A stretch of 64,000 bases of DNA from Diphasiastrum complanatum (GCA_029204225.1 CM055095.1:17801561-17865560), one strand, 5' to 3'; shown: positions 32,291 through 44,328, counted from the first letter of the stretch. Notes: generated by a model not told the origin, from the letters alone. Made by a program: numbers and translations.

Positions 32291-34530
32291 TAGCAACTGA
32301 AACACAATACTTCGGTTTTATATTAGTAAAAAGTCACCGTCCATTTGAAAATTTGCACGACGTTGCCAACTATTACAATTCGCATAAGCGGGCCAATTTT
32401 TAGGCCGTAAAATATTCTATGGGCCAACTTTAAGGCCTCAAAATTTTCTCTAGCCACATTTTAGACGGGTTGGACCCCTAACTATAGGCAACTTTGTGCC
32501 GATTTTACTAATTAATATCCGGGTTTTACATGCCGATTTTAAAAAATTGTGAAATTTGTTCTAAAAATAGCCCGATTTTTCGTGCAAAAATATCGCCTAA
32601 AAAACTTCATAAGGAATTACTAACTTTTGACCTTTCATTGTACTACTTATAGATAATGATTCAAATTTCAAACCATTTCTAGTTCCAGATTGTTCCACAC
32701 AATCCCTAGAGAATTTCTCTTATTCCCAAGTTCTCATTTGGTATCTTACTCTGAATGTATCCAAAATTACTTTCAGAAAATCCCATTTCTATACCACAAC
32801 TGGTCCTATTCCAAAAATTTTGCAACCAGTAGATCCTCAAATAGAATTTTATCTCATCACTTCACCCCTCCTTTTAAAAAAGATATCAATCTTTATAAAA
32901 GTTAACTAGAAAGATGATATATGAAAATATATAAATCCACCACAAAAGGATTCACTCTATTACAAACATGACTTTTTCTTCCAATATTTTCAACTCGAGT
33001 GATAGTACTATCATTCCTCTGAAATCCATTTATGCAATAGAGATATCCTAGGTTTAAGAAATTGAAACACTTTGACCTTAGAATTTATCTAAATTCCAAA
33101 GCTATTCACACAAGTAGTATTTCATATGATATAACAGTCTTTCAGAAGAATAACTTCATGTTGGAAAGAATCATATAAACCAGTCTGACGTTGAATATTC
33201 TTGAAATTAATAAGAAGTAAAGGATTAATTAAGAAAGTGAGAAATAGATTTGACGGTTCCCAATTTTGTAAATAGTGAGATACCCATTGGGGTCCAAGTA
33301 AAACCTCAAATTTTTCCAAAATACTCCACATTTAATAATGGTTTTCATTTTTCCATATCGCGACTAGGTACTAAAATACTCCACTGATAATCAGATCTTT
33401 ATAGTCCTGGATTTCTTTTCCAAATTACTGATGTCCCATACCACCATGTGTGGCCGCTGAGGACAAAATGAAACTCTCGTTTATAACTAACTAATAACTA
33501 ATTTATGAAAAAAAAAAAGAGAATGCGAAAAAAGAAGGTGTCCTACTCTTGAAATCCGAGTTGCTGCTTTTGAATCTACAGATCACATGGATGGGCAAAA
33601 AATTTGCAACGAACAGTAAACTCTCCATCCGCAATGAGCAGAAGACTCTCATGCCTGTCGCAACTCCAAAAGCGAGCAATTTTACAGATTGCAATCTAAT
33701 CATACATCTCCTACTTTCTCTTGTGCTCGCTTTGGCAATCCCTCTTGCACACCACAGAAAACATAAAGAACAAACAAAGAGAGACAAAGCGCAAGATCAG
33801 ATTTCTTTGACCCAATGTCAAGCCTAACAAACAAAGATTTTCCGATCCTGGATCAGATCGGATGAAGGCAGAATTATCCGGACGTCTTCGACCCTTGATC
33901 GGGTCGAATGGGGTCTGATTTTTCCGACCCTAGAAAATCCAACCCTGACTATATTTTTGACCCAGTGTAAAATTTGATCATTTGTATATTTTTGATACTT
34001 TGCAAAATTTGATACTATCGGTCTAAAATTTGACTTAACGACTTCGCATTGACAGTCCGCCTATGTTGTACATACAATTATAGTTAAGAGGCGGTTGTAA
34101 TAACTGTAGAAGTAGTTGTAGATATTTTGAGTATATCAAGAAGTATCTTCATAAGAAAAGCTCTTCAAGGATTCTGATATTCTTCTGATCTACTGATATC
34201 CAAAACATCTGATAATTGTTTCTATCAATTCATTCAGATAGTTCTTTTGCATGTGTTATCACACACAAGGATCAGAGTTCTCACTCTGTAGCCAGTGTTA
34301 TCACACTCAACCAACTGAAGATTTCACTTCATGCGATTGTACTCCTTGTGGATATTAATCAGAGTACATTTTTGTCTCCACTCAGTTGTTGTTCCATTGC
34401 GCATCTTTTATTCCTTCATTTTGAACGTTTTGCTGCTAATTGTGGTGCTTCCGATCCACACACCATGCTCGCTCCCAGCTTTTGCAGAAATCCACTGATT
34501 TTCAACACTAAAATGAGTACAATAATGATG
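32291..34530. other. Unassigned AT-rich region
   Basis: No supported gene. A 92-residue frame at 33549-33827 has one hydrophobic stretch and no known domain. A small cluster of GATCGGATC/GATCGGGTCGAA inverted motifs lies at 33843-33930. The part from about 34060 to 34520 resembles the 3' half of a copia LTR plus leader (TTATCACAC repeats, AGAGTACA), but I could not match it to a family. Confidence 0.25.
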
Positions 34531-35800
34531 GTAATCTAGCTCCACATGACTCCATATAACTAGTAGGTAGCACTAGTCCATCTTCAAGATCTACTTCAAA
34601 AAAATGACCATAGATTCATCAAAAATTGACAATCTCCAACCAATGACACCAGATAGCTGAAGAGTTGAGAACTTAGTCATGAATGAGTGGTATATCGAGC
34701 CTTTATTAGCTTCATTTCCATCAACAAAACCAGCCAAGAATGCTATCACAATCCCAACATCAAAATGATGCAAAACAATGTGACTAGTTTCACCATATCT
34801 TGACAATTGCACACATTCACATAAAATCGCTCAAACACGAGATAGAACAAATAAATTAGCTTTGAACAATACTTCCTTGCTACTCTCTTTGACCTTACTT
34901 GAGATTCCCTTCAAGAATCCAAAAGATGAGTTAACATAGCAAGTACTACCAAAGATCTTCAAATGCTCCAAGCTTGGCTTCTTACCAAAAACAACTTCAA
35001 ATGAACTCTTACCATCCAAGTCGTCATTTGAATACCTATTGCAAACAGAGTTAGCACACATCAAAGCTTCACCCCAAAATGACTTAGAAAGATTGGAATT
35101 CACCCTCATTGATGTAGTTCTTTCAAAAATAGTTCTCTTCCTCTCTTTCACTCCATGTAAAACCTTTGAGTTTGAAAGCTCTCTCTTGATCCCATGTGCC
35201 ACACAAACTTCTTTGAACTTTCTTGATAGGTTTTTATTTGCCAACTTTAGGCACTTGATCTTCATCTTGAATTGACTCTCCACAACATTCTGGAACTTGA
35301 TAAAAACACCAAGTATGAAGTACTCACTCTTTAGAAGGTAAGTCCAACAATATCTACTAAAGTCATCAATACAATCACAAACATCTTTCCTCCTCCATTA
35401 CTCAAAGCACTAGTACAATGCACATCCAAATGTACCAAATGAAAAGGCATCTTAGATCTTGAGCTAGATCTAGAATAAGACAACCTATGTGACTTTCACA
35501 TTGAACAAAGTTCACCAACTTGCTTCTTTGCCTTCAAACCACCATGGTTAGAAAAACATATCCACCAAGTTTGTAGAGCTCACCTTGTCTCTTGCCCTGG
35601 GCAATCAAGACTTAATTCCTTTTGATAAAGAAAGAATCACCAACAAATTCCACTTTAAGCCCTTTGTCAACCATTTGACACACACTAAGAACATTCTTAG
35701 TAATGGAAGGTATGAACAAAACATTCTTTAAGGTTACATTCTTATTTGTAGATGAGAGAAAAATGGATTCAAATACAACAAAAAAAATCACATTCTGTAA
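34531..35800 (-). pseudogene. Copia element H fragment, relative of F and G
   Basis: Minus-strand reading from 35800 downward: the pre-integrase block (FIPSITKNVLSVCQM), integrase pieces (EVCVAHGIKREL, FWGEALMCANSVCNRY, LKIFGSTCYVNSSF), then an abrupt join to the segment shared with F and G (SSKVKESSKEVLFK, QLSRYGETSHIVLHHF, FLAGFVDGNEANKGS, TKFSTLQLSGVIGW). The join removes the end of integrase and all of RT. Many stops and frameshifts mark an old copy. No LTR was found. Confidence 0.65.
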
Positions 35801-37044
35801 CTCTCCACAAATTGAGATGCTTTCCCGGAAGCGATTTATTAGTGCACTATCGATATTTTCTTTTTGAGTACTAGCTTCTTTTGGTGAGCAACTTCTACAT
35901 GCATATCATACTCCTTAAGATCAATAATTTTCACAGAGTAATCCACTGTTGCTGTTATAATAGTGTTGCTTGCCATCTTGATCTGTGTTGAAATTGTCGT
36001 GAACTATCTATGGCTCTATCATCACTTCTAACATGAGACTAATCTTGTTTTACAATGGTTATAAGATGTTGTCTGCATCATATTCTAAGGCTGGATCTTC
36101 AGCCTCTTAGAATGATTGTGTAAGTCGCATTATTTGCTTCGTTCAAATTGGGAGAAACTCTTGGAGTCTCAGGCGAGCAACAATTTTGAGGTTCTTTGTG
36201 CTGTACACCAAGAACTACCTTCTTCGATAACGGTGAAGACATACACAAGAAAGTTTTGTTCATTTCCTACATAGGAAAATCGTGAAATTCCCTAGTTTCA
36301 CAAGATTTTTCCTAGTTAAGAAATGAATTTGGATGCCTTATAAGCCCCTTCTAACTAGGAAAATCTATTTCATAGTTAAAAAAATGTATGTGGATCAATT
36401 TCATCTTGGGAAACCTTTAATTCCCTAGTTACATTGCTACCATTTGTAACTAGGAAAAAAATTTACTAGATACATTGATACCATTTGTAACTTGGAAAAA
36501 GTTTTTCTTTCTAAAAAATGTTCATGGATCAATTTTATTAGGCAAACTTTCCAAACAAAATCAATTTTCCTAATGTTTTTAATAGAAGAGTTTGAAGCTG
36601 ATTTGTTTTTTTTTGGAGGAAAATTTTAAGTTTTGGATCATTTTGAAAAACTATTTTGCTTTCTATTTTAGTTTCTAGGTCTTTTTTAATTTAAGTGTAT
36701 TGGAATAATTTTTACTGTAATAAATACATATTACTTACTACGTTATATTATTTATTATAATATACTAAATATACTAAATACATTTATATATCATAAATAA
36801 AAAGTGTATTAGTATTTTAGTACAAAATACCTTACTAAACCAAATACTATAATATACTAAAATTTATCGAATACTAAAATACTTAAATATTATTATACTA
36901 AATCTTAATGTAAGTACTAAATATCAAATATGCTAAACTTTGATATTAGTTACTTATTAGTTGGTTACTTATTATAAACTAACTAATTGACTATCATAAT
37001 AAGAAATACCCTGATGCATTTATTCATAGAAAAAACTAGTAGGT
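35801..37044. other. Unassigned AT-rich region
   Basis: No gene. At 36420-36510 a block of the form ACATTG(C/A)TACCATTTGTAACT is repeated twice, each followed by a GGAAAAA run. 36700-36960 is almost pure A and T with many TACTAA repeats. The first 400 bp may be copia gag debris on the minus strand, but I could not confirm it. Confidence 0.25.
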
Positions 37045-37068
37045 ACATTGATAAAAAAGATATATACA

Positions 37069-37079
37069 CCCCGAAGGGG
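37069..37079 (-). other. 3'-UTR hairpin of the non-LTR element
   Basis: CCCCTTCGGGG on the element strand is a 4-bp stem closed over a short TTC loop, or a CTTCGG-type tetraloop. It is followed by TGTATATATC and a T run at the 3' end. A stem-loop close to the tail fits an RT recognition structure. Confidence 0.45.
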
Positions 37080-37171
37080 AAGTTTAAGCACAAGTAAGCT
37101 CAAACAAGAGAGAAGCTTGCAGTAAAGCTAAGATTAATCCAAATCCTTGCATTAAAAATAAAGTGAATAAA

Positions 37172-37663
37172 CTATGATGATGTCAGTGGGAGTCTGCCAA
37201 CTGACTGCAGCAAATCAAACAAGTGAGGAGGTGGTGAGTCGGCTAATGAACGGAGATGAGAAGTAGCAGACTTAGCCACCGTCGCCCGTTGCAGGATTGA
37301 TAGGGCCTGAGCACGTTGTAGGGCAATGGAAATACGTTGTTTGAAAGAATCTAGGAGAATAGAACCAGGGATACCTTGATGCTCCGTCGCTTGATGAGAA
37401 CACATGCAAAGAAAATCCTCAAAGCGTCGATGCAAGGTGCCATAAGTCTCAATTGCCAGGGGAAGGAAAGCATCAGTGGGGTGCCTGTCGGAGTAGTTTT
37501 TTTTCTTCTCTTGTGCTGCCACGTCTGCCGCTTCTCCTAGTGTAAAGGCAGAGAGAGGCAGTAGGTCACCACGTGTGGGATCAGCAACAACAACATCTGC
37601 CAAAGTACGAAGCCCATCCCGAGAGAGGACAATGTCAATATGCCTGCGGGAAGAGTGGGACAT
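37172..37663 (-). pseudogene. Non-LTR element C-terminal domain, endonuclease-like
   Basis: A 163-residue open frame. It begins with SRRHIDIVLSRDG, then LADVVVADPTRGD, DRHPTDAFLPLAIETYG and a helical end rich in Gln and Ala (QRAQALSILQRA). The spaced Asp, Asp and Glu in strands followed by ETYG suggest a PD-(D/E)XK-type nuclease core. That is an inference from motif shape only. The neighbouring frame 37685-37954 should precede it in one protein. Confidence 0.5.
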
Positions 37664-38711
37664 GGTAGAAAGAAGGACATGAGACTACTCTCTGAGGACA
37701 TGGAATCCTCCATCTCTGGCTATAGCGGCCGCTGCATCTCTGACAACATCATGTGTAGCTGTGCGCTTACTCCCAGAAGGACATCGGAGGAGGTGGATAG
37801 CAAGAGCATCAATAGGGTGACCATAAACACACCTGGAGAGACCCAAGGCCGAAGGATGAGGTAGCTCCAAGTGAAGGCGAAGAGCAGTGGTGAAGATGGC
37901 CGAAGACAACCGAAAGGAAGGAATGACAGGCCGAGCTAACAGCCAAGCCCCCAAACCTGGACCTACACAAGAAAGAACGCCGAAGGAGCCTCAGAGAGCA
38001 TGCTGGAAAGGGTTTGCTTGTGCACGTGCTCCAAGAGGGTGTCTTGTAGTTGATCTGAGCTGTTCAAAAGGGAGAAGACAAGCTTGGGCAGAGGGGGGGA
38101 GCAGCTCTCGCACAGTGATGAGGGGGTGCTGGAAAGGCAGAGAACCGCTATCCACATGAGCAATGCAATCCGCAAGAGGGCAAAAGCCAGAAAGGAACCG
38201 AGAAGACAAAGCAGGGGCGACAAGTGCCCGGCTCCCAAGAAAAGTTGCAGGTGCAAAAGAAACTGTAGAGAGAAAACCCACACCTCCACAAGAAATGGAT
38301 AACCGAGCCTGATTCCAAGTTGAAAGGGTCTCCACACCATCCAAAGAACCCGGGCCCAAAAGGCGGCCAAACATCCATAATAGAGCTGTCAAAGGAAGAG
38401 AGAAGATGCAAAAAGTCCTGAGTAGGGGGGGGAAGTCCGTAGCAGATAAGAAGGACGCTGGATAAAGCAGGACATCAAGATGCCAAACGCGACCTGAGAT
38501 TTTTGCGCAGATCTGAATGAGCAACATCCTCCTGGAGAGCCTCACCAAGAAAAGCAGAGCTGAAGGAAGCAGACCCAAAAGGAACACCCAGAATGCGAAT
38601 GCCATCCGAAGGAGCAAGGAAACCTTGAGGAGGAACAAAGTCCGGGGGAAGACCTGCTGGAGACCACATTGAACACTTGTGAGGTCGAATAGACAAACCA
38701 AGAGAAGCCAA

Positions 38712-39289
38712 CTACTCAGAGAAATGGTAAGTTAATTAACTAACTAAGTAGTATTAACTTACTAATTTAGTGGCATAATAGCTAACTAGCTATAGTAACA
38801 TAAATGTTCGTTAGATAGGTAGTTAGTTAGTTAGCATAGTTAGTGACTATTAGCTAGTTAGTAGTTTCTTAGTTAACTATCATATTTAAGTTTAGTAAGC
38901 TAACTATTAAATTTTTAGTTAGTATATAACTCGAATATCTATATGGTATATCATATCTAATTCAAAGTGAAACATGTTAGATCATGTATTTTATAGAATT
39001 CAAATAACATATAGGGTTCAACGAGATTCAACAAGAGAATATGGAGAAATAAAGCACAGACATCCAATATAGACTTTTAGTTCATTTTAGCAGAACATTA
39101 TTAAACACAAATTCCGATAATATTGCTTCATCTTAAGTTTAGATGTTGCGCTAGATCAAATTTTATGTCTATCATTCGAGCTTGAGTTTGATGTCTAACA
39201 TGCAAATAAATTAGCTTTCAACACTTCAAATTGCTCACTGTGTGATCAAAATCAACAATGTCAAATTTAGGACATTCAAATTACTATAA
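38712..39289. other. Unassigned AT-rich region
   Basis: No gene. It is rich in TAGTTAG repeats (38750-38900). The same kind of TAACTAA sequence lies on the other side of the non-LTR element near 36950-36990, so the element probably inserted into this low-complexity region. Confidence 0.3.
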
Positions 39290-40020
39290 TTAGGATAGTG
39301 AGTCAAATCCTCAACGAGTCGAATCGCATCAGAGGATCGAAGTTCAATACACAAGATCGAACCGATCTAGACAGCCTCCATCTCGATTTGTGGATGATCC
39401 AACCTGTTATTTTGTGCATGAACCATGCACTGTATCAGAGGCAATGTCAACTCCAGATCTTGATCAATGGAAATCTTCAATGGACACAGAATGATCAGAG
39501 AATAAAACGTGGACTATAACTGAGCTGCCAAAGGATTGAAATCTGATTCCATGCAAATGGATATTCAAAGCTAAGTATGATATTGAAGGAAGACTAAAAC
39601 CGATACAAGGCCAGACTGGTCACCAAAGGCTTCTCACAGATTCCAGATCTGGATTATTCTGAGACTTTCAACTCTGTTGTTAAGCATGCTTCAATTCGAT
39701 TATTACCTTCCTATGTAGCTGCAACTGATCTCGAAGTGCACCAAATGGATGTCCAGACCGATTTCCTCAACATGAATATTGAAGAGGAGATCTACATGTC
39801 GTAGCCAGAGGGATATGAGCTGAAGGGTAAGGAACACCTTGTAGGCAAAATCCACAATGCTTTGTATGGTCTGAAACAGTCACCAAGAGTTTGGTTTCAA
39901 AAAATTAAATACATTTTTAATCGAGAATGATTTTATTCCAAACTCGGCAGACTCGAATGTCTATTTCAAGTCTGCCTACTCTGTACATACATTTACAGAT
40001 ACAATGATGGCTATCTAATG
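39290..40020 (+). pseudogene. Copia RT fragment
   Basis: The readings FVDDPTCYFVHEPCTVSEAM, CKWIFKAKYDIEGRLKP, then in other frames KHASIRLLPSYVAATDLE and HNALYGLKQSPRVWFQK give the copia RT fingers and palm. Stops and frameshifts are frequent. It differs from the following B-family piece; the change occurs between about 40020 and 40155. Confidence 0.65.
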
Positions 40021-40154
40021 AAGGACGACTGTAGTTAATTAAAGTAGATAAATTTTGTGCTTTTAATGTACTAATCATTGACATGCAGTCATCAATGTAT
40101 AAATTCAGTGCCCTGATCAGATAAGTATCATTCTGTAGATATTATTCCATAGGG

Positions 40155-41239
40155 ATCATGGTATTCAAGACTCAACAACTTTCTACTTTCATTCGGATTT
40201 GTGCTTAGTGACTATGATCCTTCTATGTACTTAAAATTTGATGGTAGTAATATTGTCATTCTCCTAATCTATGTAGATGACATTATTCTTAGTGGAAGTT
40301 TTTTGATGCTAGTTCAAGAAACCAAAGATGAATTAGGAAAAGAATTTAAAATGCAAGATCTAGGAGAGATCCATTACATTTTGGGCCTTGAGATTGATTT
40401 TCATGAAGAGTATGCTTTTATTTGTCAATCTAGATATGTCTTTTCTATGTTGAAAAAATTCAATATGCAAAGTTGTAAAGGCATAGATACTCCCATGGGA
40501 GCAACATGTAAAAGATCCTATTAAAGGTGATGAAAGATCCTTTGAGGACATCACAGTTTATAGGAGTCTTATAGGCTTTTTAATTTGGCTTACTATCACT
40601 AGACCCAATTTGAGCTATTGTGTGCACAAATTGAGTCAATTTATGCAAGAGTCCAAGATCCAACATTGGAAGATGGCCAAGAGAGTTCTAAGATATGTAT
40701 CTTCTACCTAAGATTATAGTTTATTGTACAAGAATGAAGATCTAACCATTGTTCGCTATTCAGATTCCGATTTTGCTAGTGATAAAATGGATTAAAAGTC
40801 CATTAATGCATATACTATCTTTCTTGGAGGCAATCTTGTGTCTTGGCTTTCAAATAAGCAAGATACCATATCTCTATCATCTTGTGAGGCCGAGTACAAA
40901 GCACTCACTACAACAACTAAAGAGGTGCTTTGGATCAAGAGGTTAATCATGGAGCTAAAGTGCATCAAAGAGGATGATCTTCCCTTGATCAAATGTGACA
41001 ACATATTGGCACAAGCTCTTGCAAACAATCCTATTTTTCATGCAAGAAGCAAGCATATAGAAGTGGCACACCATTTTGTAAGGGAAAAGCTCATTGGAGG
41101 AAAATCTCGACATATCTTTGTGTATTGCTGATTTTCTCACAAAGCCACTTTGCAAAAGTGCCTTCTCAAAGCATAGGTCTATCTTGGTCTTATCTCAAGA
41201 TCAATGCTTGATCCACATTAGATACATTTTTAGGAGGAG
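40155..41239 (+). pseudogene. B-family copia RT end and RNase H
   Basis: Begins in the WYSRLNNFLLSFGFVLS block, then DYDPSMYLKFDGSNIVIL and LIYVDDIILSG (catalytic Asp pair), FKMQDLGEIHYILGLEID and GIDTPMG. A frameshift follows. Next come ITRPNLSYC-like sequence and RNase H with DSDFASDKMD, WLSNKQDTISLSSCEAEYKAL (Glu), IKCDN (Asp), ARSKHIEVAHHFVRE and IADFLTKPL. At least four frame breaks. The interior ends at a purine tract TAGGAGGAG just before the LTR at 41240. Confidence 0.8.
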
Positions 41240-41858
41240 TGTCAAAATATTAAAAAATCTATCTAATGTTGTGAGTATGGGTCCTAAAAATGCCAAAGAT
41301 GAATTGAGCTCTTTTGGCTTAGTATAGACCCATCTTAGAATAAAATATTCAAGGTAGGTAGAAGTAGAAACTTGAGCTACCATAGGAATTGCCATTTGTA
41401 CTTTACATGCCACATTTAATGCATGAAAAGACTATGTGGCACAATTAGACATAGTGAGGTGGCTTGGATAAGTCTAGATAGCTTGAGAGGTGGATCCACA
41501 ACTCCAATTCAACTCAAAGTAGGAGAAGAGTCCATGGATCTATATATATATGTGATGTACTCTCATTGAGAATATGATGAAATTTGTGTGTAATGCAAAT
41601 TTGAAGACAAGCTCTTTGTGCCCTCTCTCTCTCTCTCCACGAGTTTTGTACTTGCTATTTTCTCTCTCTAGATGAGTAGAGGCATTTATGATGCTTTGTC
41701 TTATGTTTTGTTGATAGATCTTGCTTGTACCACAATAATATTGCTTGTACGATCAGCTTTCCTATTGACAACCAATGCTAGTCTAATTTTTATGGTGTTA
41801 TTGTACTTAGGAGATCAAAAATACATGTGTAGGGCGTCCCACACGTATGAATTCAGCA
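41240..41858 (+). mobile_element. B-family copia 3' LTR, complete
   Basis: It follows a polypurine tract, starts TGTCAAAATATT and ends ATTCAGCA; 619 bp. It carries a TATA stretch CTATATATATATGTG at 41540-41554 and a CT tract at 41622-41637. The same LTR is solo at 14530-15129 and 5'-truncated at 5009-5509. Confidence 0.85.
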
Positions 41859-41884
41859 AGCTTAACCACCCCTCCTCCCCGCCG

Positions 41885-42135
41885 TCCCCCTAGTACGTCC
41901 CTCCCAACCCCGCTGGCCCATTCCCTCCCTCCTCCCCTCATACTTTCCTCTCCCCTCCTCTACGGTACCTGTGGGAAGGGAGGTGATGTATGGGGGATTC
42001 TGCAGCCAATAGGATTCCTGCGCACCAATAGGATTCTGCGGCCCGGAGGGAGGGACCGTGCTAGTTGGAAGTACGAGAGTGGGGAGGGAGCCGGCCAGTA
42101 GGGTGGGGGAGAGAAGTACGATGGGGGGAAGTACA
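41885..42135. repeat. Second GC-rich foldback
   Basis: Arms at about 41887-41948 and 42065-42130 are imperfect reverse complements (for example CTAGTACGTCCCTCCC..CTGGCC..CTCCCTCC against the complement of GGGAGGGAGCCGGCCAG..GTACG..AGTACG). The loop contains two copies of CCAATAGGATTC(C)TGCG. Like the foldback at 20361, it is a GC island in AT-rich DNA. Reading frames across it are compositional. Confidence 0.55.
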
Positions 42136-42559
42136 TGGGGGGGATGTACTCCCTTCCTGCTCCCCCCATTTTTTTTTTCAAAATTGGGGCCCAAAGAAAT
42201 ATTGGGCCCCCTTTTCAGTCAATCTAAGTTAATAAAAATGATTTTTGAAGGGCTTGAAAAAATCAAGATTATATTGGGTTCAAAATTTGGAAATCCATTA
42301 AAATTGTTTGTCCTTGCTAAATTATACTAGGTTCAAGTGAAGCTTATTGAAATCTTAGTTAACCCATGATAAACCCAAGGTGAACTGCCACCTAGGATGA
42401 TTAATGAGTTAATTAATTTTAATTAGCAAACATGTTTAGGCAAGTTGTAATATGGTCTTTTTGAGTCCAAAAAGGGCCCTAATGAGAATAGTCTTCAATC
42501 TTGGTGTACAAGGCCAAGGACTTGTCTTTGATGGATAGGCCGCTGGTCTTTCTTCACAT
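42136..42559. other. Unassigned spacer
   Basis: No gene. Contains GGGGCCCAAAG and TTGGGCCCCC near 42185-42215 and an AAAGGGCCCTAATGAGAAT block at 42468-42486 that partly recalls the short repeat at 21094 in reverse. Confidence 0.3.
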
Positions 42560-43027
42560 TTCGTCTTGAAGAAGATGATCGATCACCTTTTGAAGAGTGA
42601 GATCGGGTTGTGTGGAGATCATCACCACAAAGTGCTCATACGACTTTGGAAGAGAAGACAACAAGGTCATAACGACATTGAAAAAGTAATGTATTTCTGC
42701 AGATTTGGTATAAATGCTAGTTTGTGGAAGTCCTTGAAGATGGCCAAGTCTTCAATGGTCTTCAAATAGTTGAACTTAACATTTGAACTTGAAATTATGA
42801 TAGGATTGGTTACCCTTTGCTAGAGATCAGCTAGAAGCCCGTTGTAGACGTTCTTCAAATAGTTTGGTTGTCTAAGTTATGATTCCTGCAGGTATCAGAT
42901 GAGCAAACTTTGAATCCAAAATAAGTTTCACCTGACCCTAGATCAGAGATCAATAAGGGTGCAGAAAACATCTTGAAATAGAAATTAGTCATTCACCAAG
43001 GAGGCAACTGTGGGCTCAATTTCCAGT
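42560..43027 (-). mobile_element. C-family copia scrap: LTR start fused to gag
   Basis: On the element strand the first 350 bp of a C LTR (43027 to 42676) join directly to an internal piece of C gag (42675 to 42560). The gag piece corresponds to 29455-29560 (VVMISTQPDLTLQKV region). The LTR end, primer site and gag start are missing: an internal deletion scar. Confidence 0.7.
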
Positions 43028-43432
43028 AGGATCTACACCTAGATTTGTCATAAGATTTTGACCAACTAGCCACCTACTTGCATGACTCTTGGAAAGAGGC
43101 TAGGGTTGCAATTTAGGACAAGAAAGATAAGTTAACCTCCTTATTACATGCTGGAAATTCACCTAAAAATAGCCAAGATTGGCTTGATTTGATTGTAAAA
43201 AGATTGTAACTCATCTAATCTCCAGTCCATTTGTTGGATTAGAAATTTAATGTGAGTGAATCACTTCAAGAGAGACCTTTGTGAGTTTCTAGAATCGATT
43301 GAATAAATTTCTTGTTTGTAGAATTCACTAGTAAGATGAGATCTATTGGAGCTTACCTTCTAGAAGCTAGTGAGAGATTGAACTACAAATTATGCATTTT
43401 AAAAGTTAGTATGGAGTCACCAATGGTTCTCC
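43028..43432 (+). pseudogene. Copia leader and gag N-terminus fragment
   Basis: At 43337-43432 the plus strand reads MRSIGAYLLEASERLNYKL and ILKVSMESPMVL, the N-terminus of the E/B-type gag. The preceding 300 bp look like its leader. It is interrupted by the D LTR at 43433. Confidence 0.55.
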
Positions 43433-44328
43433 TGTTGGATTATCCTCCTTCCTACTAATCGACTAATCAGTTTTTAATCTTCATCCAACTGTTTATCCAG
43501 TTCTGCGGATTCTCCCGTGTTTTACACAGTCTGCAGAATTACAAGTGTTTTCATAAAATCTACATAATTACACAGAGTCTGACAATAGTGTCGAGAAATT
43601 TTTCTAACTATAAAACCCGAAACTTTCGTTTTTTTGCTATAGTCAATTTTCTCTTAAAGTGACACTATCAAAAATTTTGAGTAAAAATGCAGTGTCGCAT
43701 TTTTCGCATTTTTCACTGGTCAAGAATTGCGAGTAAAAATGTAGTGTCACATTTTTTGCATTTTTCAAAGTGCCTCAAATGTTAAGGAAATGACTTTGAC
43801 AAAGTGTGGGAGCTACCCCACTATTCAGGAAATGAGATTTTGTGACACTACTGTCGCATTTCTCACAAAAGTCAAATTTTTTGCTTTCTCCCTAATGACA
43901 GTTACGTTCATTTCTACAGAGTGACCGTCACGTTCATTTATGCAAACAGATTGTTTATGGCCAAATGTCACTGCTTATCAGCAAACAACTTCTGAGAAGA
44001 ACTGGATGAATGCTGGCAGACTCCACCCAACTGACACCCACATTTGACGACCTAATTGCTTGGTAAATAGTTGTTTATATTTCAACATATATTAAGATCA
44101 GATCAAATATTGAATAGTTAGCTCTCTCTCAAGCCTACGAGCTTGAACACTCTTGAGCATTCTAGCTTAGTTCTTTAGAGCTGATTAGAGATTGCTATTG
44201 CTTACTACTTATCAGTATTGCGCTTGATTCAGACTTAAATTTAGTCACTCAAAAATAGATTAGAGTACACGGCTTCGATGCGCAAACTTGTTGTACTCAT
44301 TTACTTCTGTTTCATTTCATACTGAATC
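43433..44328 (+). mobile_element. Element D 5' LTR, first part
   Basis: Starts TGTTGGATTATCC. It contains repeated GTGTCGCATTTTTCGCA motifs (43690-43760) and ends at the insertion point of element E. The missing 3' part is at 55970-56299, and the target duplication GAATC (44324-44328 and 55970-55974) shows the exact break. Total LTR length is about 1.22 kb. Confidence 0.85.

Larger units (their letters stand above)
37045..38711 (-). mobile_element. Non-LTR retrotransposon 3' part, 5'-truncated
   Basis: On the minus strand: an RT C-terminal part (GLSIRPHKCSMWSPAGLPP, GIRILGVPFGS at 38475-38711; FGRLLGPGSLDGVETL and WNQARLSISCGGVGF in another frame to 37991), then a His/Cys region (LAIHLLRCPSGSKRTATHD, 37685-37954), then 37172-37663 with DIVLSRDGLRTLADVVVAD and DAFLPLAIETYG. 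This order (RT, Cys/His motif, then an Asp/Glu-rich domain with no upstream apurinic endonuclease visible) resembles elements with a C-terminal restriction-like endonuclease. Four frames are needed, so it is dead. The 3' end after the stop has a CCCCTTCGGGG hairpin and a T-rich end. Confidence 0.65.

Noticed and set aside
33549-33827. 92-residue frame as a small secreted or membrane protein
   Set aside because: One hydrophobic stretch but no start context, homology or neighbours to support it.
38084-38302. Plus-strand frames within the non-LTR element
   Set aside because: They are opposite-strand shadows of the RT frames at 37963-38711.
41847-42330. Pro-rich frames on both strands
   Set aside because: Compositional frames over the second GC-rich foldback.
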